Shown: positions 27,753 to 37,440 of the stretch, one piece after another
Position numbering within the stretch: position 1 is the stretch's first letter
Layout of the letters: the number at the start of each line of letters is the position of its first letter
Origin: Microscillaceae bacterium
GTDB taxonomy: Bacteria; Bacteroidota; Bacteroidia; Cytophagales; Microscillaceae
DNA: 64,000 nt
Reading direction: 5' to 3'
NCBI GenBank assembly: GCA_025054775.1
Contig: JANWZA010000031.1
Span: 1-64,000, forward strand
Notes under the pieces: model-generated
Told to the model about the DNA's origin: nothing
The model's input: the letters and a program-made list of their open reading frames with translations, nothing else
The model's database searches: none
Made by a program: the position numbers and the translations under genes

Positions 27753-30700
27753 TCAAAAATCATACCCTAAACTTACTTGCAACATACCTTTTTGGCTGAC
27801 GGTATAGTCTTCGATTCGCCAAGCATAGTCAAATTTAAGATAATAGCCAAAGATGGTAGTGCGAACCCCAGTGCCAAAACTTTGCAAGAAAGGGCTTTTG
27901 AAGTCATTAACCGTAACTACGAAATTATTACTCCGGACTTCCCGCGTGTTCACACTGTTTTGACGTTGGAAAGGGTCTGCCCCTGTCCAGGCTGAGCCAA
28001 TATCAGTAAAACCAATAAATTGCATATTTTTGAAAAAACTGGAGGTAATACGCTTTCCGAATAGATATTTGAACAAAGGTACGCGCACTTCGGCATTAAA
28101 TAAGAGATAATTGTTGCCAAATAATCTGTTGTAATTAAATCCTCTTAACGGGGTTACGTAACGTACAAACAAAATATCGCTATTATCTAAATCAGAAGCG
28201 AGACGAAGTGGATTACCTTGTCTGTCTGTATCAGTACGATTACTAATCCATTCATCAACTCCTCCTAAAAGAAAATTTTTACGGCTATTACCTGCAAAAG
28301 CTCCATAGCCCAATCTAAGAGCTAGAATGATATCACGATGTAAGCGAAGGTTATGCCTTGCATCTACATTGAGGCAGGTAAAGTCGCGTCGCTTAATGCT
28401 AGTGATTTCACCACTTGCGGCAAAAGGTTGGTAGACTTCAAAGTACGCTTTGATGCGTGTACCCGTTTGTATGTTTGCACCATGGGTAATACTATTATCT
28501 ACCACAAATTCGGCTCTGGCACCCACATAATGCATACGATTTAGCCCACCCACTACTGCCCCTAGGTTGACAAAAGTAGTGGTAGCATAAAAAGAAGCTA
28601 AACTCGCTCTTACAATATTATTGAAAGCATAAGAACCCACTGCTGAGGCTCGGCTTAAAGTATAACGTTGGGGGTTGATAAGTGGGTCAAGATTAAAGTG
28701 AATGTTATCGCGTTCAAACTTGAGTGAGTAATCTAATCGGTTTTTGAAATATTGGTATTCTGCATGTACAATATTATTTCGGAGATTTGAACCTAAAAAC
28801 CAACCGCCTTTGAACTTGTGATTTTCTAGTAAATCAGAACTTGCAAAATTGATATAACTGCCAAATCCGCGTAGTGGATCTATCCGAAAGGTAGTAGCCA
28901 AATTTTCTACTTTAAAGCGTGGTTGATAAGGATAAGAACCTATTACTTTGATATCTCGCTTACTCCCTTTTTTGATTTTACTTATCAAATCTTTTTGTGT
29001 TTTCTCAATTGTTCCTTGCTTTTCTTTTACAATTTCAGGGTCAAATTGATAGTCGTCGGTATCAATATTTTCAGGGTTGTAAGGCTTTTCTATTTTTAAG
29101 GTTTGGGTGGTATCTATTTTGAAAGTAGTGGTAGCTAAAAAGAGTTTGTTAGAACGCATGGCTAATAATTCGGCTCTAATGGTTTTATGTTCCAAACTGT
29201 TTATAGGAAAACTTAGTTGGGCTTGATAAGCGGCGAAAGGGCGAGTCTTATAGTTCGTGCTAAATGCCCAGCCTTGATTTTGTGGCGCGATGTCAAAAGT
29301 AATAATGCTTTGCCTAAAATTAGTAAGTTTTTGATTTTCACCTGTCTTTAGGTCATATCTATACAATTGTTTAATTCCTGTTTCATCACTGAGGTAAAAA
29401 ATTTGCTTGTCCAGTGTGTAAATTGGTTGCGAGGCCTCTCCGTAGATTTGCGTAATACGTTGAAAAACTTGTTTGCTTATTTCAGGTTGGTATAAAAATA
29501 TATTGAAATCATTAATTTCTTGTTCATAGTTGCCAAAATCAGTTCGTAGAGTTTTTACCTGTATGGTATCAGTAATACGGTTAGAACTAAATACCAGAGC
29601 CGTATTACTATTTGGCAAAAAGCGAGGGTTGCGGTCGTCAAACCAATCATCAGTAATTTGTTTCATACGAGTATTTTTGAGGTCATAAATGAAAATATCG
29701 TTTTGCCCTGTTTTATAATCTACCTCTCCTTTTCTATCTACGCTGAGAGCTAAAAAATTGCCATCGTCAGAAAAATCAATATCTGAAATGTGGTTAAAGA
29801 AATACCATGTTCTTTTCAAGACTGTTTTTTTGTTTACATTAATGATTTTGAGTTGATTCTCACCGTGTTGGTTATAGACAATAGCTAAGTTAGTATTATT
29901 TTGCCAATCTATAAGAGGAAGTTCGTAATTGTATCGCTGACCGATGGGTCGGTATCGGTTAGAGAAGAGTAATTTTTTCTTTCGGGTATTTGTATTAAGG
30001 AGGAATACTTTATATTTCCCATCAAGTAGTTCGGTATAAGCTATCCATTGCCCATCAGGGCTAAATTTGATTTGATTGTATTGGCGTTTTTTGAAGTTGT
30101 TTTTTCTGAATTTGAAGTCATAACGAGGTAGTTCGGTTTTTTCAGAAGTAGGTTTTACCATTTCAGTATAGTACATTTGCCATTGATTCATAAAACTACT
30201 ATACCGAATACCTAAACTACTTGAAATGCTATTTTTCTCACTTTTAATAATGCGTGCTAAGTTTAAGATATTAGCAATGTGGTTAGGTCCATATTTTTCA
30301 GCAATAAAATTCCAGACGGATTGCCCTACGATAATTGCCTCTTTGCCTGAAAGTAAGTGTGGGCGCTTGATTTGGCGGGTATTAAACAAGTCGCGAATAT
30401 AATCGTCCATTTCTACACTCCATCCTTCGGCAACGTAGCGTGCTGCACCGAGCAAAAACCATTCGTTAAAGCCTCCTAAATAGGTATTTTGTAGCAAATC
30501 TTTCAAATTTCCACCAAACATCATTTCTTTGATAAGCAATTGTGCTAATCCCAAACGAAGTTCTTTCTTAAATTCCACTTCACTTCCTGTATAAGGCACT
30601 TCCATTTGGGACTTGAAGAAGTTAGTCTGCCCACCGAGTTGAATAGCGTTGTCATCGATACCTACATTACTTTGTTGCATATCAGCAATAGAATTGTAAA

Positions 30701-30980
30701 TAAACAAGCGAATTTTGAGGTAAGGTGTAAAGCCGATAATATCGGTAATGCGGTCAAACTCAGTTTCTAGGAAGCGTGCAGAGAAATTAGCCAAACGTAC
30801 GCCATCGTCATAGAAGTAAATATCAAAATTAGTGGTGCTGTAATATCGCCAATCAAATTTTTTATATTGTATGCGGTTTTTGCCAAATTGTTCGGTAGCA
30901 CTTTGGGCATAAAGCACTACTAATGAGTAAGAGAAAAAGAGATAGGTAAAAGCTAATAATTTGAAATTTAGTTGATTCAT
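27753..30980 (-). CDS. Outer membrane protein: inactive peptidase-MA-like domain, PD40 propeller, Omp85-like barrel
   Basis: A 1075-residue protein with a signal peptide ending near AQSATEQ (~25). Residues ~40-270 resemble a gluzincin/peptidase-MA domain (YYSTTNFDIYFYDDG, FNEWFLLGAARYVAEGW at ~171-187). The helix that should hold HExxH (~135-150) reads KKELRLGLAQ with no histidine, so it is presumably inactive. Residues ~300-620 hold PD40/TolB-like blades (IKFSPDGQWIAY, DISDDG-type turns, FLPNSNTALVFSSNR). The last ~380 residues are a beta-barrel of the bacterial surface antigen (BamA C-terminal) type, ending YDF. Similar proteins are often auto-annotated as TolB. It likely presents a binding platform on the outer membrane; its role is not established. 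Confidence 0.8.
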   Translation of the reverse strand: MNQLNFKLLAFTYLFFSYSLVVLYAQSATEQFGKNRIQYKKFDWRYYSTTNFDIYFYDDGVRLANFSARFLETEFDRITDIIGFTPYLKIRLFIYNSIADMQQSNVGIDDNAIQLGGQTNFFKSQMEVPYTGSEVEFKKELRLGLAQLLIKEMMFGGNLKDLLQNTYLGGFNEWFLLGAARYVAEGWSVEMDDYIRDLFNTRQIKRPHLLSGKEAIIVGQSVWNFIAEKYGPNHIANILNLARIIKSEKNSISSSLGIRYSSFMNQWQMYYTEMVKPTSEKTELPRYDFKFRKNNFKKRQYNQIKFSPDGQWIAYTELLDGKYKVFLLNTNTRKKKLLFSNRYRPIGQRYNYELPLIDWQNNTNLAIVYNQHGENQLKIINVNKKTVLKRTWYFFNHISDIDFSDDGNFLALSVDRKGEVDYKTGQNDIFIYDLKNTRMKQITDDWFDDRNPRFLPNSNTALVFSSNRITDTIQVKTLRTDFGNYEQEINDFNIFLYQPEISKQVFQRITQIYGEASQPIYTLDKQIFYLSDETGIKQLYRYDLKTGENQKLTNFRQSIITFDIAPQNQGWAFSTNYKTRPFAAYQAQLSFPINSLEHKTIRAELLAMRSNKLFLATTTFKIDTTQTLKIEKPYNPENIDTDDYQFDPEIVKEKQGTIEKTQKDLISKIKKGSKRDIKVIGSYPYQPRFKVENLATTFRIDPLRGFGSYINFASSDLLENHKFKGGWFLGSNLRNNIVHAEYQYFKNRLDYSLKFERDNIHFNLDPLINPQRYTLSRASAVGSYAFNNIVRASLASFYATTTFVNLGAVVGGLNRMHYVGARAEFVVDNSITHGANIQTGTRIKAYFEVYQPFAASGEITSIKRRDFTCLNVDARHNLRLHRDIILALRLGYGAFAGNSRKNFLLGGVDEWISNRTDTDRQGNPLRLASDLDNSDILFVRYVTPLRGFNYNRLFGNNYLLFNAEVRVPLFKYLFGKRITSSFFKNMQFIGFTDIGSAWTGADPFQRQNSVNTREVRSNNFVVTVNDFKSPFLQSFGTGVRTTIFGYYLKFDYAWRIEDYTVSQKGMLQVSLGYDF

Positions 30981-31232
30981 TGGGTCTAAAAAATAGCTGA
31001 GGTTTATAGGCGAAAGGAAAATCTTAGAGAAAGAGTTTTATTTTTCTTGTAAAGTTAGTGTTTTTTTATCATTTATCAATTATTTACTGCCATACATTAA
31101 GAAAGATTTTTTTATTTGTTTTTTTCGTAGCCCTTAGGCATGCACTTTTTGTCAATACCTTGTGTGCGTATTAAATACACATGTTAAAATACCCAATGAA
31201 AATGAAAAAGTAGAAATGTCGCATTTTTTTTG

Positions 31233-31240
31233 TAACTTTG
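31233..31240 (+). promoter_or_regulatory. TAnnTTTG promoter box abutting mtaB (leaderless transcript)
   Basis: TAACTTTG ends only 4 nt before the mtaB ATG at 31245. The transcript start would fall on or within a base or two of the start codon. Confidence 0.5.
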
Positions 31241-31244
31241 TGGC

Positions 31245-32633
31245 ATGAAGAAAGTAGCTTTTTATACCTTAGGTTGTAAACTGAATTATGCCGAAACTTC
31301 TACAATTGCCCGAAGTTTTGAGCAACGTGGCTTCCGAAAAGTAGATTTTTTGGACACACCTGATATTTTTATCATCAATACTTGCTCTGTAACAGAAAAT
31401 GCAGACAAGAAATGTCGTAAAATTGTAAAAGAAGCACAAAAGATTGCTCCTCATGCTTATATTGTAGTTATAGGTTGTTATGCTCAACTCAAACCTGAAG
31501 AAATTGCTAAAATTGAGGGTGTTGATGCTGTTCTAGGAGCTTCTGAAAAATTCAGACTATTAGACCTTTTAGGTGATTTTCAAAAAAATACTACATCTTC
31601 AAGTATTGAAACAACCCAAGAGAATACCTCCAAAGCTATCTTAAATGTAACTTGCACCCCGAGCACAGCTAAAATTTTTGTGCAAGAGGTTACCCAAGCT
31701 ACTGCTTTTTGCCATTCCTATTCCATAGGAGATAGAACACGCACTTTTCTTAAAGTGCAAGATGGATGCAATTATAAGTGTACATTTTGCACTATACCAT
31801 TAGCACGTGGACAAAGCCGGAGCGATACCATAGCCAACATCGTGCAGTCTGCCCAAGAAATTGCCAAAACCGAAGTAAAGGAAATTGTACTTACGGGAGT
31901 AAATATAGGGGATTTTGGGCTAATTGACGGCAAGCGCGTTCACCATTTTATAGATCTGATACGTGAACTAGACAAAGTACAAGGTATTGAGCGTATTCGT
32001 ATCTCTTCTATTGAACCTAACCTCTTAACCGATGAGATTATTGAATTTGTAGCTCAATCACAACGTTTTGTACCGCATTTTCATATCCCTTTGCAGTCAG
32101 GTTCTAACCGAATTTTGAAACTAATGAAACGACGCTACCTCCGCGAATTATATGCTGACAGAGTACAAAAAATTAAGCAAGTCATGCCCGATTGTTGCAT
32201 CGGGGTAGATGTCATTGTAGGCTTTCCTTCGGAGAGTGAAGAGGATTTTTTAGAAACGTATCAATTCCTTAATGAATTAGACATTAGCTATTTGCATGTG
32301 TTTACATATTCGGAACGTGAAAATACACCTGCTTTAAATATTAAACCAGTGGTAAGCATGGCAGAGCGAAACAGACGAAGTAAGATGTTACATATTCTCT
32401 CTGACGAGAAACGGCGTTATTTTTATGAACAGAACGTAGGTAAAACTTTTGAAGTTTTATTTGAAAATGATATTGAAAATGGCTATATGCATGGTTTTAC
32501 CGAAAATTATATTCGTGTAAGAGCGAAATATGACCCACTTTTGATAAACGAACTCAAAAAAGTTCGTATTACGAGTATAAGCCCCAATATGTTGGCAGAA
32601 GTAGAAGAGGTTGAGGAATTAGTGTTGAAATAG
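31245..32633 (+). CDS. mtaB: tRNA t6A37 methylthiotransferase MtaB
   Basis: A 462-residue radical-SAM enzyme that adds a methylthio group to t6A at position 37 of tRNAs reading ANN codons. The N-terminal UPF0004 domain begins VAFYTLGCKLNYAETSTIAR, with cluster cysteines also in NTCSVT and VIGCYAQ. The radical-SAM motif is C-x3-C-x2-C (DGCNYKCTFC, IPLARGQSRS). A C-terminal TRAM-like segment follows. CKLNYAET instead of the MiaB-type CQMN separates MtaB from MiaB and RimO. An insertion at ~125-165 is longer than I expect. Single gene, divergent from the propeller/barrel gene. Confidence 0.92.
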   Translation: MKKVAFYTLGCKLNYAETSTIARSFEQRGFRKVDFLDTPDIFIINTCSVTENADKKCRKIVKEAQKIAPHAYIVVIGCYAQLKPEEIAKIEGVDAVLGASEKFRLLDLLGDFQKNTTSSSIETTQENTSKAILNVTCTPSTAKIFVQEVTQATAFCHSYSIGDRTRTFLKVQDGCNYKCTFCTIPLARGQSRSDTIANIVQSAQEIAKTEVKEIVLTGVNIGDFGLIDGKRVHHFIDLIRELDKVQGIERIRISSIEPNLLTDEIIEFVAQSQRFVPHFHIPLQSGSNRILKLMKRRYLRELYADRVQKIKQVMPDCCIGVDVIVGFPSESEEDFLETYQFLNELDISYLHVFTYSERENTPALNIKPVVSMAERNRRSKMLHILSDEKRRYFYEQNVGKTFEVLFENDIENGYMHGFTENYIRVRAKYDPLLINELKKVRITSISPNMLAEVEEVEELVLK

Positions 32634-32771
32634 TGGCTTATCTTTTACTTTCTCTCCCACTCTACTTGACTTGAATTAAAGCCTTAGTTTTTAGATTAGT
32701 ATCTTTATTGACAGGTTTACCTCTTACACTTGTATTGAATTATAGAATGTATTGAATTTTCGAAAAATAGC

Positions 32772-32808
32772 AAAGGTTACCCTTTTTTTCTTAATAAGGA
32801 TAACCTTT
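32772..32808. terminator. Hairpin terminator between mtaB and the beta-helix gene
   Basis: AAAGGTTA (32772-32779) pairs with TAACCTTT (32801-32808), with an inner CCTT/AAGG step after one mismatch. It sits between converging genes. On the minus strand the stem is followed by a short T tract. Confidence 0.55.
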
Positions 32809-32871
32809 AGAAAAGTTATTTTTATTTCAAAAGTCTGTAAGCCAAAGGTAAGCTAAAGCTACCTCTAACTA

Positions 32872-34278
32872 CTAATAGTCAGTATTTTGTGGGTCAAAAT
32901 TGGCCCAACCTGCAGTCCAGTTCACGTTATTAAAAGCACCACGGAAGTTTGCAGTTTGGAAGAAGCCATCGTTAGGCAAAGAGAAAGCTCTTGCAGGATC
33001 TAACAATGGTGAGTCAGAGGCAGGGATAAAATTAGGATTCGCTAAATTGAAGGAATTAGCATTTAACTTTAAGGCACTAAGGTTAGAATGTGGAACTATT
33101 TCATTGTTACGACCCGCAGCATTAAAATAATTTTGAGCTTCGACAGCTGTTACACCATTAGCACCATTCACTGGTGTATTCATGTTAGCTAAAACAATAC
33201 TTCTCAGATCCATAGTACCTGCATTAGCGTTGGCGAGGGTAGCTGTACCGTCCAAACGTAGACCTTCGGGGTAACCTACAATAAGAGTATTGTAGATTTT
33301 CATGGCAGAGTTTCTACGAAGATGCATACCTCTACCATAGGGACCTGAGCCAGCACTTGGAGTAGTAGCTGAAACAGGACTTACATTACTTGCAAAGATG
33401 CTTACATTAGAAAAAGTGGCGTTAGTAAGAGGTAAACCATTATTGGGACCAGTAGCGGGAGTACCTGGGTCAAAGTTATCACACTCAAAGCCATTGGAAG
33501 TAGATTGGTCAGCTACATTCACATCTCTTAAAGATACGGCAAATTGTACTTTTCCTACGAAGCCATGGTCAGTATCAAAGTCATCGTCAAAACCGCGATG
33601 GGCAATTAAATATTTAGCATTTACAGTACCGCCAAACCACTCAAAAGAATCATCACCACAGAAAGAGACTTGAATATACTCAAGCACGGTGCCAGAACCT
33701 ACACCATACAAAGTGAGTCCGTTAATTTCACTATTAGAAGCGGGGGTTAGAGCTACTCCTGCAAATTCAATGCGTACATAACGCATGATTCCTGAGTTGT
33801 CATTAGGTTCATTGAAAGTGCCATAAGAGCCACGAATTCCGCCTTCAAATTGGCGGCTGCCTTGCTGATTGTGAGGAGCTTTTCCACAAATTACGATACC
33901 TCCCCAATCTCCATAGTTTCTTTGCCCTTTACGTTTAGGGGAAGTAAAGACTATAGGTTTTTGAGCTGTACCTTGAGCATCAATCTTACCACCTTTTTCA
34001 ATAATTAGAGTGCCTTTGGTATCAGTATCCCCAAAAATGATGGTACCAGGAGGGATGGTCAAAGTAGCACCGTCAGTTACATAAACAAAACCCTTCAGAA
34101 TGTATTTATTAGTGGCAATTAGAGTAACATTTTTAGTGATTTCCCCCTGAATGATGCGCGCGCCTGTAGCAGGGTCTATTTCGGTAAACTCGTCTTTTGG
34201 TCCTGAATCTTTCTTTTTACAAGCGTAAATAGTTGCTACAAAAGCTATCAGCATAAAAGCATAAAGTAACTTTTTCAT
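32872..34278 (-). CDS. Right-handed beta-helix lipoprotein, partner of the adjacent TonB receptor
   Basis: A 468-residue lipoprotein (signal MKKLLYAFMLIAFVATIYAC, Cys20). After a short linker it shows ILKGFVYVTDGATLTIPPGT and KGGKIDAQGTAQKPIVFTS, the pattern of a parallel beta-helix cap, and then GDWGGIVICGKAP, GLTLYGVGSGTVLEYIQV and FDTDHGFVG. This family occurs in many Bacteroidota directly after a TonB-dependent receptor, as here (106 bp gap, same strand). A role in capturing ligand at the cell surface is inferred. No polysaccharide lyase residues were recognised. Confidence 0.75.
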   Translation of the reverse strand: MKKLLYAFMLIAFVATIYACKKKDSGPKDEFTEIDPATGARIIQGEITKNVTLIATNKYILKGFVYVTDGATLTIPPGTIIFGDTDTKGTLIIEKGGKIDAQGTAQKPIVFTSPKRKGQRNYGDWGGIVICGKAPHNQQGSRQFEGGIRGSYGTFNEPNDNSGIMRYVRIEFAGVALTPASNSEINGLTLYGVGSGTVLEYIQVSFCGDDSFEWFGGTVNAKYLIAHRGFDDDFDTDHGFVGKVQFAVSLRDVNVADQSTSNGFECDNFDPGTPATGPNNGLPLTNATFSNVSIFASNVSPVSATTPSAGSGPYGRGMHLRRNSAMKIYNTLIVGYPEGLRLDGTATLANANAGTMDLRSIVLANMNTPVNGANGVTAVEAQNYFNAAGRNNEIVPHSNLSALKLNANSFNLANPNFIPASDSPLLDPARAFSLPNDGFFQTANFRGAFNNVNWTAGWANFDPQNTDY

Positions 34279-34384
34279 AAGAAAACGAAAGTTAGTTTTG
34301 AAAATGAACGAACTAAGAAAAATTATTGTGAATAAAACTTTATATCAATAAAGATTTTTAAGTAAGTTCTTTTTATTACAATTT

Positions 34385-37276
34385 TTAATTAACTGCCATT
34401 CTTGTTGTATTTTTACCAATAATATAATTTACTCCTAATGAAAAGTATTGCCCTCTTCTGAATACATTAAAGGTCTTGTCATCAGCGGTAATTTTCTTAT
34501 CTATGTTAGAGTCTTGTTTGAGTAAAAAAGGTTGGTTAAGCAAATCTTGAATACCGAACCTTACTTCTAACCCATTGCTAAGACGTTTGGTAAGAGCCAA
34601 GTCTATAATATTTCGAGGCATTTCATAGATAGTAGGATTATCAATTGTACCTACGGCAAAAATGCGTTGCCCAAATACATTATATAGAAGGCTTGCTTGC
34701 CAACCTGATTCTTCATCGTTGTAATATAGTCCTACATTTACCAAATAAGGAGATTGAAATGCCATAGGTCTATTTTTGTCTTGTGTTTCAGCAACATCAA
34801 CCTCTACAATTCCACCATCTGTGTTAGGTACACGCACTCGCTTTCCTAAATCTACTTGGCTGAAAATGAGTGCGGCATTCGCATTTATACTCAAATTTTT
34901 TAAGAAGCGGCTGGATGTCTCCCCTCCTATGGCTTTTCTAAACTCTATTTCACCTCCAAAATTTTGAGCTGTTTTTGCATTCAGGAAACTATAACCGAAA
35001 TTTGTTGCCCCTCCTACCGAAAGGAGCAGAAATGTTTCTATTGGATTGGTAAAGTATTTATAAAAAGCGCCTATGGAGATCAACTCACCAGGGCTGGGAT
35101 AATATTCATATCGAATATCTGCATTTTGAATTGTTGCGTTTTTGAGTTCAGAATTACCTATTACAAAGGCATTGAGGTTAAAGTCATAATAATCAAAAGG
35201 GGCTAATTCCCTAAACTCAGGGCGGTTGATAGTCAAGGAGTAAGCTAAACGTAAGAGTGATTTATCAGTTAAATCATAGGTCAAGTTAAGTGAGGGGAGT
35301 GGTGAAACAATAGCATTACTTACATTTACAGCAGTGCGGTCTAAACGTCTGCTTTGGATTTGTTGCAGGTTATATTCAACACGTACCCCTGTGGATAAAC
35401 CTAATTTTGAAGTTATAGGAATAGAAGTTCCCACGTAGCCAGCTAATAAAGTATTATCAGCTGTGTAACGGTCTTGTGGGCGAGTTCCTTCTTCCATTGT
35501 CAAGAATCCAGACTCTCCTGTAAGATTGCTACTGCTTAATGCTTGACTTATAGGCAAAGAATTGATATTTCCTGCATTTCCTACGACTTTATAGCCAAAA
35601 AACCTTGCTCGGAAGCTACGGTCTTTGCGTTCAAAATAAAACCCTCCACGGAGTTTAGCCCTTTTTTCTTCGGTTTTCTGTTCCTTATCTAAATTTAATT
35701 CTACATTAGTAGCGGCGGAGATAACCCCTTCGTAAAGGTTAGAATAAAACCTACCTACGTCAATAATATTAGGGGAAGGTGGAAATGAAATAAGGAAAGC
35801 ATCTTCAGTTCCTAAAGTTCGGTTTGTTCTCACACGGCGCCAGTCAGGTTCTTGTTTGTTAGTGTAGGCATACCCTAATTGCCAATTGAGTTTTAAGTTA
35901 TCATCTCTGAAATTGTGCCTTCCAATCAATTGTCCACTGTAAATACTTCTCTTCTCAAAACGTAACGAATAATTAAGATAGTCTACATCGTTACGAAAAT
36001 CTTTTTGATTGCGTACTACCGTTTGTACAAAAGAAAGTTGGTTGAATAAATTTTTGAACTCTATGGTATGATTTTTATCAAGACGCAATAACCAATTGTG
36101 TAATACTCCTAAACGAATGTTATTGGTAATTACTTTATCCTTGTTGGTAATATCCAAATTAGTAAACCTGTCTCTATCATTAGGGTTAGAGGTAAATAAA
36201 TTAACATCGGAGTCAAAATATTGTTGGGTATTGCTATAATTGATGGCTGTTAGATTTCCCACTACTGCTTCTCCGATATTAAACCTTCGTCCTAGGCTAA
36301 AGTTTAATCTTAAATCAGGGCTAATGCTCGTATTATTCAAATCCCAATTTGTTTTGAATTGTTTTGCTAGATTTGCGCGCTCTTGATTGCTCAAAATAGA
36401 ACTCACAAAATCAGGAAAAGCCTGAGGGATGCGTCTTTTGCCGTCATCAATGCCTAAAAAGTCTAGTGTACCGCTTTGTTGGGTTTGTGCATTTCCAAAA
36501 GTTGTTCCTACTCTATACCCTGTACCAATACCAAAGTTAGTAAAATTTTGTTCAGGAGCAGTACGTGTATAAATCTTGACTACCCCTCCTGCAAAATCAC
36601 CAGGAATCTCACTTGCTCCTGACTTATAAACTAACATTCTATCAATAATATTGCTTGGCACGATATCAAAAGAAAAAGCACGCGTATCTACCTCAGAGCT
36701 TGGTGTAATAATGTCATTCAGGAGTACGGTGTTATACCTTTGAGATAAGCCACGTACTATAACAAAACGATTGTCTATCAATGAAACTCCTGGAACACGG
36801 CGAATAGCTTGGGAAGCATCGCGGTCTTGGCTACGGTTTATTTGTTCGGCAGAAATTCCTACGGCAACGTTTTCTGCCATTTTAATTTCAGAAATAACCG
36901 AGATCTCACTAAATGTTTCTCTTTGGGCAATCACCACTGCTCCCTCTAACATTTGAGTATCTTCTTCAATAGTGGCATTCACTTCAGTAACTTTACCTGC
37001 ATAAACCACTACCTTTTCAATTATTTTTTCTTTGTAACCTATGTAAGTTACTTTAATGGTATAGGTACCAGGCAATAATTTAGGAAATAAGAAATTACCA
37101 TCAAGGTCGGTAGCAGTAGCAATATTTGTACCTTCAATTGTTACGGTTGCTCCGAAGGCAGGTTCTTTCTTTTCAGTGGCATCAGTTATCTTACCTCTAA
37201 TACTACCTGTTTGAGCTATTGAGTAAGAGAATATAAGAAAAAGGGAGAGAGTTAGAAATAAGTATTTTTGTCGCAT
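34385..37276 (-). CDS. TonB-dependent receptor with carboxypeptidase-regulatory N-terminus
   Basis: A 963-residue outer membrane active transporter. A signal peptide (to ~21, AQTGS) is followed by a CarboxypepD_reg-like domain (SIRGKITDATEKKEPAFGAT, then GNFLFPKLLPGTYTIKVTYIGYKE). The plug domain (~115-240) shows DASQAIRRVPGVSLIDNRFV and VRGLSQRYNTVLLND. A 22-strand-type barrel ends in SLGVNYIIGKNTTRMAVN. Substrate is unknown. It is transcribed ahead of the beta-helix lipoprotein, which probably works with it, and has a TAnnTTTG box upstream. Confidence 0.92.
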   Translation of the reverse strand: MRQKYLFLTLSLFLIFSYSIAQTGSIRGKITDATEKKEPAFGATVTIEGTNIATATDLDGNFLFPKLLPGTYTIKVTYIGYKEKIIEKVVVYAGKVTEVNATIEEDTQMLEGAVVIAQRETFSEISVISEIKMAENVAVGISAEQINRSQDRDASQAIRRVPGVSLIDNRFVIVRGLSQRYNTVLLNDIITPSSEVDTRAFSFDIVPSNIIDRMLVYKSGASEIPGDFAGGVVKIYTRTAPEQNFTNFGIGTGYRVGTTFGNAQTQQSGTLDFLGIDDGKRRIPQAFPDFVSSILSNQERANLAKQFKTNWDLNNTSISPDLRLNFSLGRRFNIGEAVVGNLTAINYSNTQQYFDSDVNLFTSNPNDRDRFTNLDITNKDKVITNNIRLGVLHNWLLRLDKNHTIEFKNLFNQLSFVQTVVRNQKDFRNDVDYLNYSLRFEKRSIYSGQLIGRHNFRDDNLKLNWQLGYAYTNKQEPDWRRVRTNRTLGTEDAFLISFPPSPNIIDVGRFYSNLYEGVISAATNVELNLDKEQKTEEKRAKLRGGFYFERKDRSFRARFFGYKVVGNAGNINSLPISQALSSSNLTGESGFLTMEEGTRPQDRYTADNTLLAGYVGTSIPITSKLGLSTGVRVEYNLQQIQSRRLDRTAVNVSNAIVSPLPSLNLTYDLTDKSLLRLAYSLTINRPEFRELAPFDYYDFNLNAFVIGNSELKNATIQNADIRYEYYPSPGELISIGAFYKYFTNPIETFLLLSVGGATNFGYSFLNAKTAQNFGGEIEFRKAIGGETSSRFLKNLSINANAALIFSQVDLGKRVRVPNTDGGIVEVDVAETQDKNRPMAFQSPYLVNVGLYYNDEESGWQASLLYNVFGQRIFAVGTIDNPTIYEMPRNIIDLALTKRLSNGLEVRFGIQDLLNQPFLLKQDSNIDKKITADDKTFNVFRRGQYFSLGVNYIIGKNTTRMAVN

Positions 37277-37324
37277 AGAATGTGATTTTATTCAAATATC
37301 CGCCGTTCTTTCTTTTTACACCTG

Positions 37325-37332
37325 CAAAATTA
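37325..37332 (-). promoter_or_regulatory. TAnnTTTG promoter box before the TonB receptor
   Basis: TAATTTTG on the minus strand ends 48 nt before the ATG at 37276. It would drive receptor and lipoprotein together. Confidence 0.4.
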
Positions 37333-37440
37333 GGTGCTTACTTTTATGTGGTGTTTAATAAGAATTTAAATTATGGTTACGATTTGAGAGTAATTATTAA
37401 TTTTTTTTTAACAATTTCTTAACATTGCAAGACTCAATCC

